Source: Vandiemenella viatica (Eukaryota > Arthropoda > Insecta > Orthoptera > Morabidae). From it: a DNA stretch of 64,000 nt. Numbering within the stretch: position 1 is the first letter of the stretch; each line of letters starts with the position of its first letter. A program made the translations under genes and the position numbers. Shown here in pieces: positions 12,722-24,917 of the stretch. The stretch covers positions 239,823,539 through 239,887,538 of the forward strand of contig JARYHS010013630.1 in NCBI GenBank assembly GCA_031002005.1, in the 5' to 3' direction. The notes under the pieces are model-generated. The model saw nothing but the letters and a program-made list of their open reading frames with translations. It did no database searches and was not told the DNA's origin.

Positions 12722-15681
12722 CAAATTCCGAAAAATTCTTTCTTAATTTATGATTTTACCTAGCTGGAGACTCTAATTTTTAAAACGATACGTCATTTAT
12801 TGATTTCGGCTAGATATCGAAGAAGATAAATGGCTTGTAATAATAATAAAAAAAACACGTTGCATAAATAATATTGATACTTTTGCCCTTTAAGGGCGAA
12901 TTAAAAAAAATCCTTTTATAAAAGATGGTGTGAACAAAGAAGCTACCTTGGTCTTTAAAATGATACCTCATTCATCAATTTCGGTTAGAAAACTTTTGAG
13001 AAATGATTCTATTTTTGCCTCTTAAGGTTGAATTTGGAGAAAATGTTTTCTTAAAATATGATGCGACCATAGCGGATAATTTAATATTTAAATCGATACA
13101 TCATTTATTGATTTCTGTTAGGTATCAAAAATGCGTTGAAAAAATATTAATACTTTTGCCCTCTAAGGTTAGAATTATAAAAATTTCATTCATAAAATGT
13201 GGTAACGGAACCGAAACATTACGAAGACCTCAATCTTTTAAATGATACCTCATTTATTAATTTTGTTTAATTTTCAAGGGAGATAAATGACTCGAGGCAC
13301 AAAACACCCATTTTAGAAATACTGATATTTATACCCTTAAGAGTTCAATTCAGAAAAAATCCTTTCTTAAAATGTGATGTTACCACAGCAAAAAATTTAA
13401 TTTTTATAATTATACCACATTTATCTTTTTGGGTTAGATATTAATAGAGATAAACGGGTCGTGACACAACAATGGGTTGTAGAACCATTTATACTTTTTC
13501 CCATTATTGGTTAAATTCCAAAAACATTCTTTCTTAATATATTATGTCACCAAAGCCGAGTCATTACTCTTCATACTCCTACTTCATTTATCGATTTTAG
13601 TTAGAAATCCAGGGAGATAAAAGGCTAGAAACACAAAAAACGTATTTTAGAAAAATTTGACATTTTTGCCCTTTAAGAGTCGAATTACGAAAAATTACTT
13701 TCTTAAAATATAATTTTACAACGGCGGAGACCTTAGTATTTAATATGATACCTCATTTATCTAAATCGGTTAGATATTAAGGGAGATAAATGGCTCGTGA
13801 CACAAAAATGCGTAATAGAAAAATTTATACTTTTTCCATTTAAGGGTTGAATTCCAAAAACATTATTTCTTAAAAAATGATGTCAAAAAGCTGAGACATT
13901 ACTCCTCATAATCTTAACTCATTTATCGATTTTGGTTAGATAACCAGGGAGATACATGGCTCGAGATACAAAAAAACGGATTTTATAAAAATTGACATTT
14001 TTGCCCTTTAAGGTTCTACTTACGAAAAATTCCTTTCTTAAAATATAATGTTACCACGGCGGAGACCTTATTCTTTAATATGATACCTCATTTATCTATA
14101 TCGGTTAGATATTAAGGGTGATAAATCGCTCGTGACACAAAAATGCGTTATAGAAAAATTTATACTTTTTCCCTTTAAGGGTTGAATTCCAAAAACATTG
14201 TTTCTTAAAATATGATGTCACAAAGCTAAGACATTACTCCTTATAATCCTACTTCATTTATCGATTTTGGTTAGATATCCAGGTAGATAAATGACTCGAA
14301 ACACAAAAAACGCATTTTAGAAAAATTGACATTTTTGCCCTTTAAGGTTTGAATTAAGAAAAATTCCTTTCTTAAAATATAATGTTACCACCGCGGAGAC
14401 CTTATTCTTTAATATGAAACGTAATTTATCTATATCGGTTAGATATTAAGGGAGATAAATCGCTCGTGACACAAAAAATGCGTTATGGTAAAATTTATAC
14501 TTTTTCCCTTTAAGGGTTGAATTCCAAAATCATTGTTTCTTAAAATATGATGTCACAAAGCTGAGACATTACTCCTCATAATCTTAACTCATTTATCGAT
14601 TTTGGTTAGATAACCAGGGAGATACATGGCTCGAGATACAAAAAACGGATTTTATAAAAATTGACATTTTTGCCCTTTAAGGTTCTACTTACGAAAAATT
14701 CCTTTCTTAAAATATAATGTTACCACGGCGGAGACCTTATTCTTTAATATGATACCTCATTTATCTATATCGGTTAGATATTAAGGGTGATAAATCACTC
14801 GTGACACAAAAATGCGTTATAGAAAAATTTCTACTTTTTCCCTTTAAGGGTTGAATTCCAAAAACATTGTTTCTTAAAATATGATGTCACAAAGCTAAGA
14901 CATTACACCTTATAATCCTACTTCATTTATCGATTTTGGTTAGATATCCAGGTAGATAAATGACTCGAAACACAAAAAAACGCATTTTAGAAAAATTGAC
15001 ATTTTTGCCCTTTAAGGTTTGAATTAAGAAAAATTCCTTTCTTAAAATATAATGTTACCACCGCGGAGACCTTATTCTTTAATATGAAACGTAATTTATC
15101 TATAACGGTTAGATATTAAGGGTGATAAATCGCTCGTGACACAAAAATGCGTTATGGTAAAATTTATACTTTTTCCCTTTAAGGGTTGAATTCCAAAATC
15201 ATTGTTTCTTAAAATATGATGTCACAAATCTGAGACATTACTCCTTATAATCCTACTTCATTTATCGATTTTGGTTAGATATCCAGGGAGATAAATGGCT
15301 CAAGATTCAAAAAACGCCTTTTAGAAAAATTGACATTTTTGCCCTTTAAGGGTCGAATTATGAAAAATTTCTTTCTTAATATATGACATCACTAAAGCGG
15401 AGATCTTAATCTTTAAAATGATACTTCATTAAACGATTTCAGATAGGTATCCAGGGAGATAAATGACTCGTAACACAGAAAACAACATTTTAGAAAAATT
15501 AACATTTTTGCCCTTTAAGGGTCGAATTCCGAAAACTTCATTTCTTAAAGTATGATGTGGCCAAAGTGGAGACCATAAGCTTTAAAATGACACCACATTC
15601 ATTGATTTCGGTTATGTATGAAGGAAGATATAGGCTTGGGACAAAAAAATACCTTATTGAAATAATATATGTGATTTTTGC
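12722..15681. repeat. AT-rich satellite array, ~167-bp monomers with ~670-bp higher-order repeat
   Basis: The core words TTTGCCCTTTAAGG or TTTTTCCCTTTAAGG, followed by TTCTTAAAATATGATGTCAC, GAGACCTTA, CATTTATCGATTT and GGTTAGATAT, recur throughout. From about 13330 the spacing is close to 167 bases; the first units are shorter or more diverged. Two monomer subtypes alternate (GACATTTTTGCCC and TATACTTTTTCCC), giving ~335-bp dimers. Segments 13921-14590 and 14591-15259 are nearly identical four-monomer blocks, so a ~670-bp higher-order unit duplicated recently. Edge units are the most divergent, as expected for array borders. No ORF is conserved. Confidence 0.95.
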
Positions 15682-15684
15682 AGG

Positions 15685-16435
15685 GTAACTCCAGCGCTGT
15701 TGCCTATACGCGGGGACGAATACTCAGCCAGTGCGATGAATGGAGCGAACAGTTTTTACATCACAGTTCAGCGAGAAAACACATTTGTAGGGCATAATTA
15801 ATAAAACAGTTGAAAAGTAAATACACATGACAAAAAGTTAATAACTTTAAAATTACAGTTACTCATAATGCACGATGCTTAAGAATACCAATAATGTAAT
15901 GACACTACAAACAATACAAAGTAACTTCTGACTGCGAATTAAAGAAATCGTCATTCAAGTGTCGTAAAATCCGAGACACAAGTCCTCCGAATGAAGTATT
16001 GGGTATTGTACTCTTTCGGGAGGGAGGAGTTGGCCATGGTGTTGATCACATTTCTTCCATTATGAAGTTAAGTTATGGAAACCAAAGTAAAGTGCTATTT
16101 CCGTCATTTGCGCGCACTGATTTAAACATCTTAGATGAGTCGGTCATTACCTTTAGTATGTTCATTCATTAATAAATATGAAAAACTCCAATCATTTCCA
16201 CTAGTAGGCGGAGTCACAAAATTTCCGATACGTGACGCTGAAATGAATTTGGTATGCGGAACTTTAGTTTCTCCATAAAAAAAATTGGGACTCACTCAAT
16301 TTATTAGTCTGAAATTAGTATTAACATCCTTGAACTTTTAGTGAACACCGTATTTGGAAAGATAATCTTGTCTTTCAATTAAAGTAATCATGGGAATAAG
16401 GAGGAAAAAGATATGAAAATCCATTATTTATTAAG
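15685..16435. other. no gene recognised
   Basis: Non-repetitive sequence between the satellite and SINE-A copy 3. No ORF, tRNA or terminal repeat is recognised. Confidence 0.5.
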
Positions 16436-16439
16436 GAAG

Positions 16440-16692
16440 ATGATCAGGGAATGCCGGAGAAGAGAGGCCTCGCATTCGGGTGGGCGCCGGTTCGAATCCC
16501 CGTCTGGACATCCAGATTTGGGTTTACCATGGATTTCCCGAATAACCCCAGGCGAATGTCGGGATGCTTCCTTTAAAAGGCCATGACCGAACTCCTTACC
16601 GTTCCTTGCCCCCAATCCTTTCCCGCCTCTAATGACCTCGACGTCGACTAGGCGTAAAGCCATAAGTAAAAAAAAGAAAAAAAAAAAAAGAG
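16440..16692 (+). mobile_element. SINE-A copy 3
   Basis: Plus orientation. B box GGTTCGAATCC at about 16489, family body (CAGATTTGGG, GGCGAATGTCGGGATGCTTC), GACGTCGACTAGGCGTAAAG terminus and an A-rich tail ending near 16690. The 5' A-box region is degraded. It abuts a LINE 3' fragment. Confidence 0.8.
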
Positions 16693-17235
16693 CGAGAGAC
16701 AGAGAAAGGAGGGAGTTGGTTCATAACCCTTTGGTCAGACCATTGCTTACATATGGTGGTGTAGTATGGGATCCACATTTTGGGTATCAAGTACAGCGAT
16801 TGGAGGGGGTGCAAAGAAGAATTGTTTCTGGAAATTACTGCAGAACACAATCAATAACTGATCTGATAATCGAGGGATTCACTGAAAGACAAGAGGAGGT
16901 TGAAGTGAGTGGTGCGAGAGTACAAAGCGTATATTGGGGATGAGGCGTGGAAAGATATTGGTGAATTAAGAAAGATGCATGGAATGGAAAAGATGACAAT
17001 GACCACAAGGTGGCATAAGATGTCGGAAAACCTTCTTTCGCAGGTAAGTGTGTCAGGGATTTGAATAAGTTTCCAAGAAAATTGAGGAATAATTTACCAA
17101 AAACGCTGAAAGAATTTAAAATTAAAATTCATAGAAGGCAATAGACGGCGGCTACAAGAAAAGGGAAAAATGGGTGTGTAGCGAAATCGCCACCGAAGGA
17201 AGCGGTCCATCGCAATTAAGTAAATAAATTCTGTT
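16693..17235 (+). pseudogene. LINE 3' fragment (Jockey/CR1-like C-terminal RT region)
   Basis: The reading begins LVRPLLTYGGVVWDPH and continues with VQRLEGVQRRIVSGNY. This is the conserved 'LVRPxLEYxxxVWDP...IxxLExVQRR' block found downstream of the reverse transcriptase in Jockey/CR1-type LINEs. A frameshift near 16915 moves the reading to another frame (EYKAYIGDEAWKDIGELRKM), consistent with the following C-terminal helices, and stops accumulate after 17060. A short AT-rich tail (AATTAAGTAAATAAATT) ends the fragment near 17230. Strong 5' truncation is usual for LINE insertions. It sits directly after SINE-A copy 3 in the same orientation. Confidence 0.7.
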
Positions 17236-17334
17236 AATTAGAAACGCGCGTGCTGTCAAACGTTGATAACTACACCAGCATTTTAGATGGAGACATTTTT
17301 ATCTTTTTCCATTTATATATTAATGAATTTTTTC

Positions 17335-17492
17335 CATATGGCTTTACGCCTCGTCGACGTCGAGATCATTAGAGGCGGGATAGGATTGGGGACAAGGAAC
17401 TAGAAGGAATTCGGCCATTGTCTTTTGAAGGAAGTATTCCGGCATTCGCATGGAATGATTTGGGGGAAACTATGAAAACACAAATATTTATC
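17335..17492 (-). mobile_element. SINE-A copy 4, truncated
   Basis: It keeps the GGCTTTACGCCTCGTCGACG terminus and the body down to GATTTGGGGGAAACTATG. The tRNA-like head with the B box is missing. Confidence 0.8.
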
Positions 17493-19010
17493 TCCTGGTT
17501 CAACGAAATTAACTTTTATTTAGTTCAGATTGTATTTTTTTTCTTATTTTAATCATTTACAAGTAAGGAAGAAACATTTTACAGTGGCTGCCTACATAGA
17601 AAATCTGCAGATCTATTGGTTAGTGAGCTGTTCTCATTAAGTGATGTTCGAAGAAAAGTTGCGGTATTAGGGATATGGCACCGCGTTTTCTGTACTCTCA
17701 GACTGCAAAATTTCTAAATTTATAATAAAACTAAAGAACATACGTAGTTGTCTACTCCACAGGATGACAATATAACAAAATTACTATAGAAACTTGCGAC
17801 TCCTTTTCTGCTGGTTTATTATGCTGCTTCAGATTAAACAGAGATCAGGAGAAAGGTTATCCAGTCATGTGTAAACCTGATTTCAAGTAACCTAAAAAAA
17901 GGCGGATAGTAATAACAATAATAAACTGCTGCAAATTGGTATTTGCAAGTGGAATCAAACAGTATTTTTTTTTCTTTCATTAAAATATTATTTTAATTTT
18001 AATGACAGCTACTTTTTGTATTGCAGAACATATTATTCTTATCGAGGAGCTTGCAGGGTCCGGGGCTGATGCACGTGCTACGGTGCTGGTATGGGCGGCT
18101 CGCCGAGCCTCGCTTTTCACCCTTCGCACTGCGTCAGCACGCTCCAGCGAACAGGTGCCCGCTCGCAGAGTGGCTCTTCGAAACGGGTTTTTCATAACCA
18201 CACAATTGTGAAAAGGCGTTGTCGCGATAATTATGACGCCCTTCATAAGCATTTGTAGCGGTTGGACTCGCATTGTTGGTAGCTAAAGCGGCACATCATT
18301 AACTAGGTGCAACATTAATTACGATTCCGAGAGTAAATACAAAAATCTCGCCAGAGTGTTTGGGGACAAGCTTCATTACTGTGTCCTAAGTGGCTGTGTG
18401 TTTCCTGGCAGTGGCCAAGTTTGTCGCCTCAGATATAAGCTCGCATCCACTCCTCGCAACTTGTACGGCCTTACTATGTGTGCGTCGGGTAAACACTGCG
18501 TGATTGTTTTAGCATGCGAAAGTGGCCCCATACCACGGGCTGCAAGCAGAAGGGCCGTGAACTGAAAGCCAAATTCGATAAAAGTTTTACGATTTTGTTT
18601 GCTGAGTGGTATTAAAAAACGTTACTGTATTAAAGTTTTCTCGGGGTGTTTGGAGCGTTGACGGCATATAAATTTCTTGAGGATGAGGTACTTTCACCGT
18701 ATCAACCAGAGAAAAAAAGTAGCGATACTGCGCATCATGAGAAAAGCTTTCCAAACTTAGACCTTAAAAACAGAATCGCAAAATAGGATCAATTCAAAAG
18801 GACAACAAAAGAACTTCATCTTTTTGCAAGCATAATATCTTACCTAGTGGGCTTCATATAGTCATTTTGCATTGCTGGCGAACGCCCTGTTTTATATACC
18901 ACGATACAAATTCTAAGTTACCAACACTTTTTCACGAAATACCCTCCTAAAATCGACTTAGGCGCAAATTTTAGACCTTTTTTTTGGCTCTACTATCCCC
19001 AAATTTTTCG
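17493..19010. other. no gene recognised; one GC-richer stretch
   Basis: Mostly AT-rich. The stretch 18000-18330 is GC-richer and opens after TACTTTTTGTATTGCAG, which looks like a splice acceptor (see findings). No domain is recognised in the ORFs 18002-18211 plus or 17980-18273 minus. Confidence 0.45.
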
Positions 19011-19125
19011 CAAAATCTCACGTGAGATTTCCGTAGACCCCCCCCTCCCCCCTGGTGAGATTTGGTGAGATTTCGCCGGACCCCCCCCCCTATTTCACCT
19101 CACGTAATTTATGAACGCCCCCAAA
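19000..19125. mobile_element. MITE end of the 'GCGTCCATAAATTACGT' type
   Basis: Repeated AAATCTCACGTGAGATTT and GGTGAGATTT motifs, two poly(C) runs, and a terminus CACGTAATTTATGAACGCCC. The terminus resembles the ends of the 22594-22989 MITE (GCGTCCACAAACTACGTAG). I cannot find the opposite end, so this is a partial copy. Confidence 0.55.
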
Positions 19126-19475
19126 GGTGGCTCATGACCGATCAGCCTGGAAAGAACTACAACAAAACTATGTACAATTAAATTCTAATATATTGCTCAT
19201 TAGACTTAAAGAGGCTACATCCCGAAAAAAGGATCGTTAGAGCTGCAATAATAATAACAATAATATATATTAAAAACGCAATGTTCGTACCTGTGTCAGC
19301 TATAGATTAAAAAACTACTGAACCGATTTACGTGAGGTTTTTTGTAAAATGGCTCGCATTGTGAGGAGATGGTTTAAAGGTCTGACCGAGAAAAAGAAAG
19401 TAAAACTAAATAATTGAATCCATTATATTTATGATAAGCAGTGTTCGTATGTTTGTCCGCTATTCATGTTAAATT

Positions 19476-20030
19476 ACAAAATGATCCTTCTGCAGTAAAT
19501 TTTTCTATAATATTATTGGATATCAGAAATGGGACAATTCTTTCATGGGCAGTTATGCAGTGTATGCTCCTACTTTAGGAAAACCAAGGTATTTCCTTAT
19601 ATTTATGTGAATGAAATCCCCCAAAATATCGTATTCCAAGAGTATTGCAATGAACTTAAAATTGAACAAAACTGTATTCACTATTTATCTAATGAAAAAA
19701 TAAAAATAATGATGTATATGTAAATATTTAATTTTAACAGAATATCATATTACAAAACGATCCTTCTGCGCTACATTTTGCTATAACATTATTGGATATT
19801 GGAAATGGCAAAAATATTTCATGGACAGTTATACGTTACATTCTCCTGAGTAGGAAAAACAAGGTATTTCTTTGAATATATAAGAAATAGCATCCCCCAA
19901 CACATCGTATTCCAGGAGAATTGCAACGAACTTTAAATTGAATTAAATCGTAATTTCAATTTACGTAATACACATTATAAAAAAATATTGTATATATAAA
20001 TATCTGATTTTAACAGAGGGTAATATTGAA
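19476..20030. repeat. tandem duplication, 276-bp unit
   Basis: Unit 1 starts at 19476 (ACAAAATGATCCTTCTGC) and unit 2 at 19752 (ACAAAACGATCCTTCTGC). Both continue with TATTATTGGATAT, TTTCATGG.CAGTTAT, AAGGTATTTC, ATCGTATTCCA and TTTTAACAGA. Divergence is moderate and there is no conserved ORF. Upstream (19259-19440) are phrases such as ACTACTGAACCGATTTACG, typical of the 5' part of insect Helitron-like repeats. Confidence 0.85.
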
Positions 20031-20098
20031 CTTTCAGTTTTTTCGATTTAATCTATAGCCATACTCAAATCTAGCAATAGCGAAGGATTGCCGGATAT

Positions 20099-20112
20099 AT
20101 ATATATATATAT
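20099..20112. repeat. short (AT)n tract
   Basis: Alternating A and T, following GATTGCCGG. Confidence 0.8.
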
Positions 20113-20750
20113 GTAATGTTGGTATTATTTAGAGTGTTAGTTTTTATTTTTTAAAGTGTTTTGAATTTAGAGCTAATAATATACATTTAACTTACATTTC
20201 TCTCCCCCCCCCCCTAATCACATGTAATTTACGTCTTTCTGCTTCAGAATTGTCACTTTACCTTGGTAGTTTCTCGGCTTCGATAGTGAAACGACTTAGC
20301 GCTTTTTATTAGGGCTCCGACCATTCTTCAGTCTGTCGGTCTGTCACACTCTACCTCTTAAACTGATTAAGTTGGATCCTACAATTTGCTCAACTTATGT
20401 ATTTGGTTGAAACAAAATTGGATACACTACTTAAAATTTTGTAAAATTATATCTTAGTGGGGTTATATAGAAATAACGGGGAGCCAAAAAATAATTAAAA
20501 TTTTACCCAGCACGTGGAGTATCTGTCTTTAAAGTTCTTCAAATACGTTATTAGTATTTTTTCCATTTTTTTACTAGAAAATTAATACGTGAGTGGCCGT
20601 GGAAGTTGTCAGTATTGGAGCATTTTTGCTAACGGACTATCACAGTATGTAGTTACCTAGAACTTGTAATTTTCCCAGTGATGTAATGTATTTTTAAACC
20701 ATAAATACAATTTATGATATAATTAGTAAGTTGTGAGCAAAATGAGATAA
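20113..20750. other. no gene recognised
   Basis: AT-rich sequence without recognisable elements. Confidence 0.5.
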
Positions 20751-20993
20751 AAGTAAACTCTTGTGGTCGTAATGACCAGTGTGACATATTTTTCTATCGG
20801 CTGCTCAACGCGCCCCATATCGTAGCCGCCAAGCCTAACGGGTTAATCTACCCAAGCCATATGGGACCTACAGTTCATCAAGATTGAACCCGAACCGCAC
20901 GGACAGCACCTGCCGGTGTTTCTTCGCGATATACAGCAATCTATGCCAGAGGTGAAAGTCGGGTTAAGGACCTCTGAAAATGTCCGAGGGACC
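20751..20993 (-). mobile_element. SINE-B copy 1, truncated at the head
   Basis: It shares with 35438-35691 and 61636-61942 the terminus GTGGTCGTAATGACC, the middle GGGACCTACAGTTCA, and GCCAGAGGTGA followed by CTCTGAAAATGTCCG. The B-box end present in the other copies is missing; the copy stops at GAGGGACC. Confidence 0.75.
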
Positions 20994-21269
20994 TTGTAAG
21001 TAAGCTTATATCTGTATATACCATAATTTTCAAGTTTAAATTGTAACATAGAACAAATGTAATCACATGTATAAACACCCAACAGACAGAACCGCTGAAG
21101 ATGCTTCAGAGAATGAAGCGAAACGCGTTCGGAAAATAAAACAACAAATTCATTTGCACTGGCCTGACAATTATTGATAAAAAATTGGTCGTATCGCAAT
21201 TGAGGAAATGGCCCACAATATCCAGAGGGACCTTCCGATCTCCAGTCAGAGGCATTAACCAATGATGAT
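20994..21269. other. unassigned segment
   Basis: It contains GATGCTTCAGAGAATGAAGCGAAACGCGTTCGG near 21096-21130, a phrase type often found in insect retroelement tails. No firm assignment is possible. Confidence 0.3.
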
Positions 21270-21513
21270 GACCGGGCGTGGCGTTGTAACGGATAGCGTT
21301 CTCGCCTCGCATTCGGCAGGACGGCGGTTCGAATCCCCGTCCGGGCATTCAGATTTGGGTTTTCCATGGTTTCCCAAATCACTCCAGGCAAATGTTGGGA
21401 TGCTTCCTTCAAAAGGCCATGGCCGAATTCCTTCCCATTCCTTTCCCCCATCCTTTCCCGTCTCTAAAGACCTCGCTGTTGAGAGACATAAAGCAGTTAA
21501 AAAAATAATAATA
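21270..21513 (+). mobile_element. SINE-A copy 5, full head and tail
   Basis: It starts ACCGGGCGTGGCGTTGTAAC (A-box-like), with B box GGTTCGAATCC at about 21327, then the body, a TAAAGCAGTT terminus and an (A/AAT)n tail. ACCAATGA before the head and AACAATGA after the tail form a near-matching direct repeat, the probable target duplication. The long minus-strand ORF crossing it (20843-21451) is non-coding read-through of two SINEs. Confidence 0.85.
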
Positions 21514-22569
21514 ACAATGAGCCACCGAACCGTTCATTTTGAGATTACTTTGCCGTATACTAACACTATTTTATTAAAAGTGCTCTAAAATCAAAGTGTA
21601 CTGCATTCCAGTGGCATCCATAAGAAATTTGATTGTAAATGAACGATGGCATTGGCAGCGCGCGATGTGTTGGAAAGCAGCGGAGCGGAGTCCGTTACCC
21701 AACCTCAAACTAAGTCAGGCGTTGATTTTTGTGCCAACCCACTGCCTTCGAACGCCTAACTAAAGCGATTTTTTTTTTTTTTTTTTTTTTTTTTTATCAT
21801 CAGAGAAGGGAGTTTTACATGCGCGACACTTGACTAGCACTACTTTTCATACACTACACTTAATTGACGATTTAGTTTTGTCGTGACCGCTTTCGAATTA
21901 CTGCTCAACAGTGATCGTACGTGTTTGATGCTCGTTTAAAAGTTTTTACATACTTGTTATTTGTTGCGATTGTATTTCTTTGTACTGATGAAACGTCAAT
22001 TGTGGAGGCGGGTATACTTTGTCGTGTTCTCAGTAGCGAGGAAATGACTTATTTGATATGTTAGTTCTTGATGTCATTTCGAACAAGTTATGCTTCCTCT
22101 AATTTTCTGAAATGATGATGTTTATTAATTTTCGTTTTTATGATATCTCATGTCTCTTTCGGTGTTAGTCGGATTGGCAGTTGTGTTTTAGTGCTATGCA
22201 AATTTAGAATTACTATTGTATTTAAATTCCAATATACGTAACTTCCATGCTTGGCCTCGATATGAAGTTAGTTTGTTGGTGCATGGATGAATGAAGAAAT
22301 TTTCACAACTACATACAGTATTTCGTCTTCAGCATAGGAGAAGCTTTCTTGGACTGTTATTTGTTTTGAGTCAATGTTGGATTAAATTCAAAACCTTTCT
22401 TCAATGACTGGTACTTTAAACCTAGCAGCTCAAGATGTCTTTTAAAAGAATAGGTCCTAATGGTTGGCACATGATTCCACCCTGCTTATTTCAGAGTATT
22501 AATAACATCTTTCATTAAACGCACACTCATCGAACGTATATGCACGAATACAATAATAATAAACACAGT
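21514..22569. other. no gene recognised
   Basis: AT-rich, with a poly(T) run of about 25 bases at 21771-21796. Confidence 0.5.
21771..21796. repeat. poly(T) tract
   Basis: Uninterrupted T run, possibly the tail of an unrecognised minus-strand retroposon. Confidence 0.9.
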
Positions 22570-23198
22570 ACTGGGCGTGGTTGGAGAGCGGTAAGGGAGC
22601 GTCCACAAACTACGTAGCTCCATTTTGGCTTCCTGCAAACACCCCCTCTCCCCACGTAGCCCGACGTGACTTTTGTCTCCAACACCCCCCCCCCCTCCCT
22701 CCCGCGTAGCACGTAGCTTATTTCCCTATTGATTCCAGAAGACATTTGTACTGTTTTCTGTTGTCAGACTATCGTAAATTACATACGGAGATATTCAATG
22801 ACGGAAATAATTATTTACAGGCTGTTGCGTATTCTGTACCTTATTTTAACTGCGACAAACAATATGAATGAAAAGCTACTTGGCTTGGAAACACGCCTCC
22901 ACCTCCTCATGTAGTCAAGCGTAGCTTTCCAGACAACCCCTCCCCCACTCCCCCCTCCCGACCGAGCCAAGTAGTTAATGGACGTTCCATAGCACTCTAG
23001 CCTCGCATACGTCAGAACGCATGCAGATTTCGTCTTTCCATGGTTTCCCCAAATCACTCCAGGCGAATACCGAGATGATTCCTTCAACATACCTTGATCG
23101 AATTCCTTCCCGTTCCATGCCACCAGTCGTTTCTCTCCTCTAACAACTTCGACGTAGAAGAGGCATAAAGCCATCAGAAAAAAAAGGAGGAAAGCGAT
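22570..23198 (+). mobile_element. SINE-A copy 6, split by a MITE
   Basis: The head (ACTGGGCGTGGTTGGAGAGC) lies at 22570-22593. The family resumes at 22990 (TAGCACTCTAGCCTCGCATA) and continues to GAGGCATAAAGCCATC and an A-rich tail at about 23198. Joining the parts across one TA reproduces the layout of SINE-A copy 5 (ACGGATAGCGTTCTCGCC), so the intervening 396 bases are a later insertion. Confidence 0.85.
22594..22989. mobile_element. TA-flanked MITE nested in SINE-A
   Basis: Left end AGGGAGCGTCCACAAACTAC and right end TTAATGGACGTTCCA form inverted repeats (complement TGGAACGTCCATTAACTAC). TA occurs on both sides (22592-22593 and 22990-22991) and the interrupted SINE shows a single TA before insertion. 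Subterminal poly(C) stretches mirror each other. No ORF of note. TA duplication suggests mobilisation by a Tc1/mariner-type transposase (inference). Confidence 0.85.
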
Positions 23199-24917
23199 TT
23201 GCCGTTCCATATGTCTGTATCATTTAGTTCAGTTCGACTCTTACAGCAGCTTGGAACTTGCCTTAGTGTTTTATATATATATATGTATCTTAAAGCGTTT
23301 CCTTGAGGAAGTGTTGTCTGTGAATGCTATGTTTGATACTTCGGATGTGATTTTGATGTTATTAGATGCCCTGTTTTATATTCGTAATGGTATTTTTGAT
23401 TGTTTGTCGTGGTTTGTTTGCTATTTCCCTCGTTAGTTTTCTTATGTCCGGCCGTTATACGAACGTGCTAAAGCGCCACTGTAGTTCCATGTATTTCTCC
23501 ACCCTGATAAAGGTTTTGGTCGTCTCGGTGAATGCTGGAGAAAAAAATAGTTTGGCGTTAAAGATACAGGATAACACAGAAGCACATTCGTACAATGTTT
23601 CCGCAGATTACTGACAGCTGACAAAACTGGTTACGGCCCCCTGGAATGCACGCCCTTAAGGATTACGTGAATGTAGATAGGCTGCAAAACTAGACCTAGA
23701 ACAAAATTTTGTTATGTTTTTGAGTAGATCTATTCTAATTTTTCGTATCTGTTTCTGACGGTTTTCTCTACTATAAGTAAAGTTATGTCATGCCACTCTC
23801 TTATTAATTCGATTGAGCTTGTTTCATTTCTACTACTTTGTGTCTTTTACCTATTGATACAGACTGAGAGCTGATAAATAACTTCGAATGAGATATTCCA
23901 TAAAGTATGCATTCACAATTCCATGATCATAATAACATAATATCGCATATAATTTATTTTAAGTGAAATGGTATGTTTTTCCATTATTAAAAACCAGTTT
24001 GAAATAAATTTTCCAACCAACTTTTTTTTTTTTTTGCCAATGCATCAGATGGAAGCGATGGATATTTAGGCTACGCATATTTAACAGTCAACATCGTACT
24101 GCTTAGCCGCAGTCTCTCTCAGATAACATTATAAATGTAAAGGGGCCTCTGAAGCTAGTCGTCGCATTCTATAGGATTAGCAGAAGTGGAGCTATAGGTT
24201 CCCGTACATAACCATTAGCGCTAGAAAGATGAAATGGGCTCATCGCCACATTCATGACATTTTTTACTTTCCCGTGGAGTTTCCTCGACGGTACTCATAG
24301 GAAAGCAGGCTGAGTGGGCCTTAGAAGAAATATCCTCGCCTTCGTCGGTGACTGGACCCCTACGCGCCCGCCCCAAGTAACAACATATAACTTTAAATTT
24401 TCTCTAGTATTCAGTACTTGGAATATTTCGAATACATCACCTGTCACTCTCTTATCGCATACAACTTCTTGTTGACAATCGCTTTTACTTGCTCTGTATA
24501 GGCTAAAATCTGGATGTCTCTAGTTTCCATTTTCCTTGTATATTGTATGAAGTTTGATGATCGATAACAGCTGGATGTCTTGTTTTCATGCAAAACAGAA
24601 GCATTTGACTTTCAAGCTCCTGAGTATTGAACAGTGTATGTTGGGATCCTCTAAATTAGTAAATACGATTCACTGGGAAAATGTGAATAATAGAAACAGA
24701 TTGAGAAATTTATTGAAAAATCACGCAGTTCTCAGCAATCTGAAATTACTGAGGAGCCAATAAAACCGAAATTGTACAAGTCTAAAGTTATACAGAATTT
24801 TAAGGGATAGAGTAGGTCTTAAAATATCAGATCTTTTTAAAACATTTTGCCTATGGTGGACAATATGCTTTAAAATTCGCCAACGCAGTTGTTATTGGCT
24901 ACTGTCGAAGACAAATA
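23199..24917. other. no gene recognised
   Basis: AT-rich sequence with short ORFs of no known family and a poly(T) run near 24020-24035. Confidence 0.5.

Noticed and set aside
12722..15681. CRISPR-like repeat array
   Set aside because: Repeats are ~167-bp contiguous monomers without unique spacers, in eukaryotic DNA.
20843..21451. 202-codon minus-strand ORF as a gene
   Set aside because: It runs through SINE-B copy 1 and SINE-A copy 5; the open frame is produced by repeat sequence.
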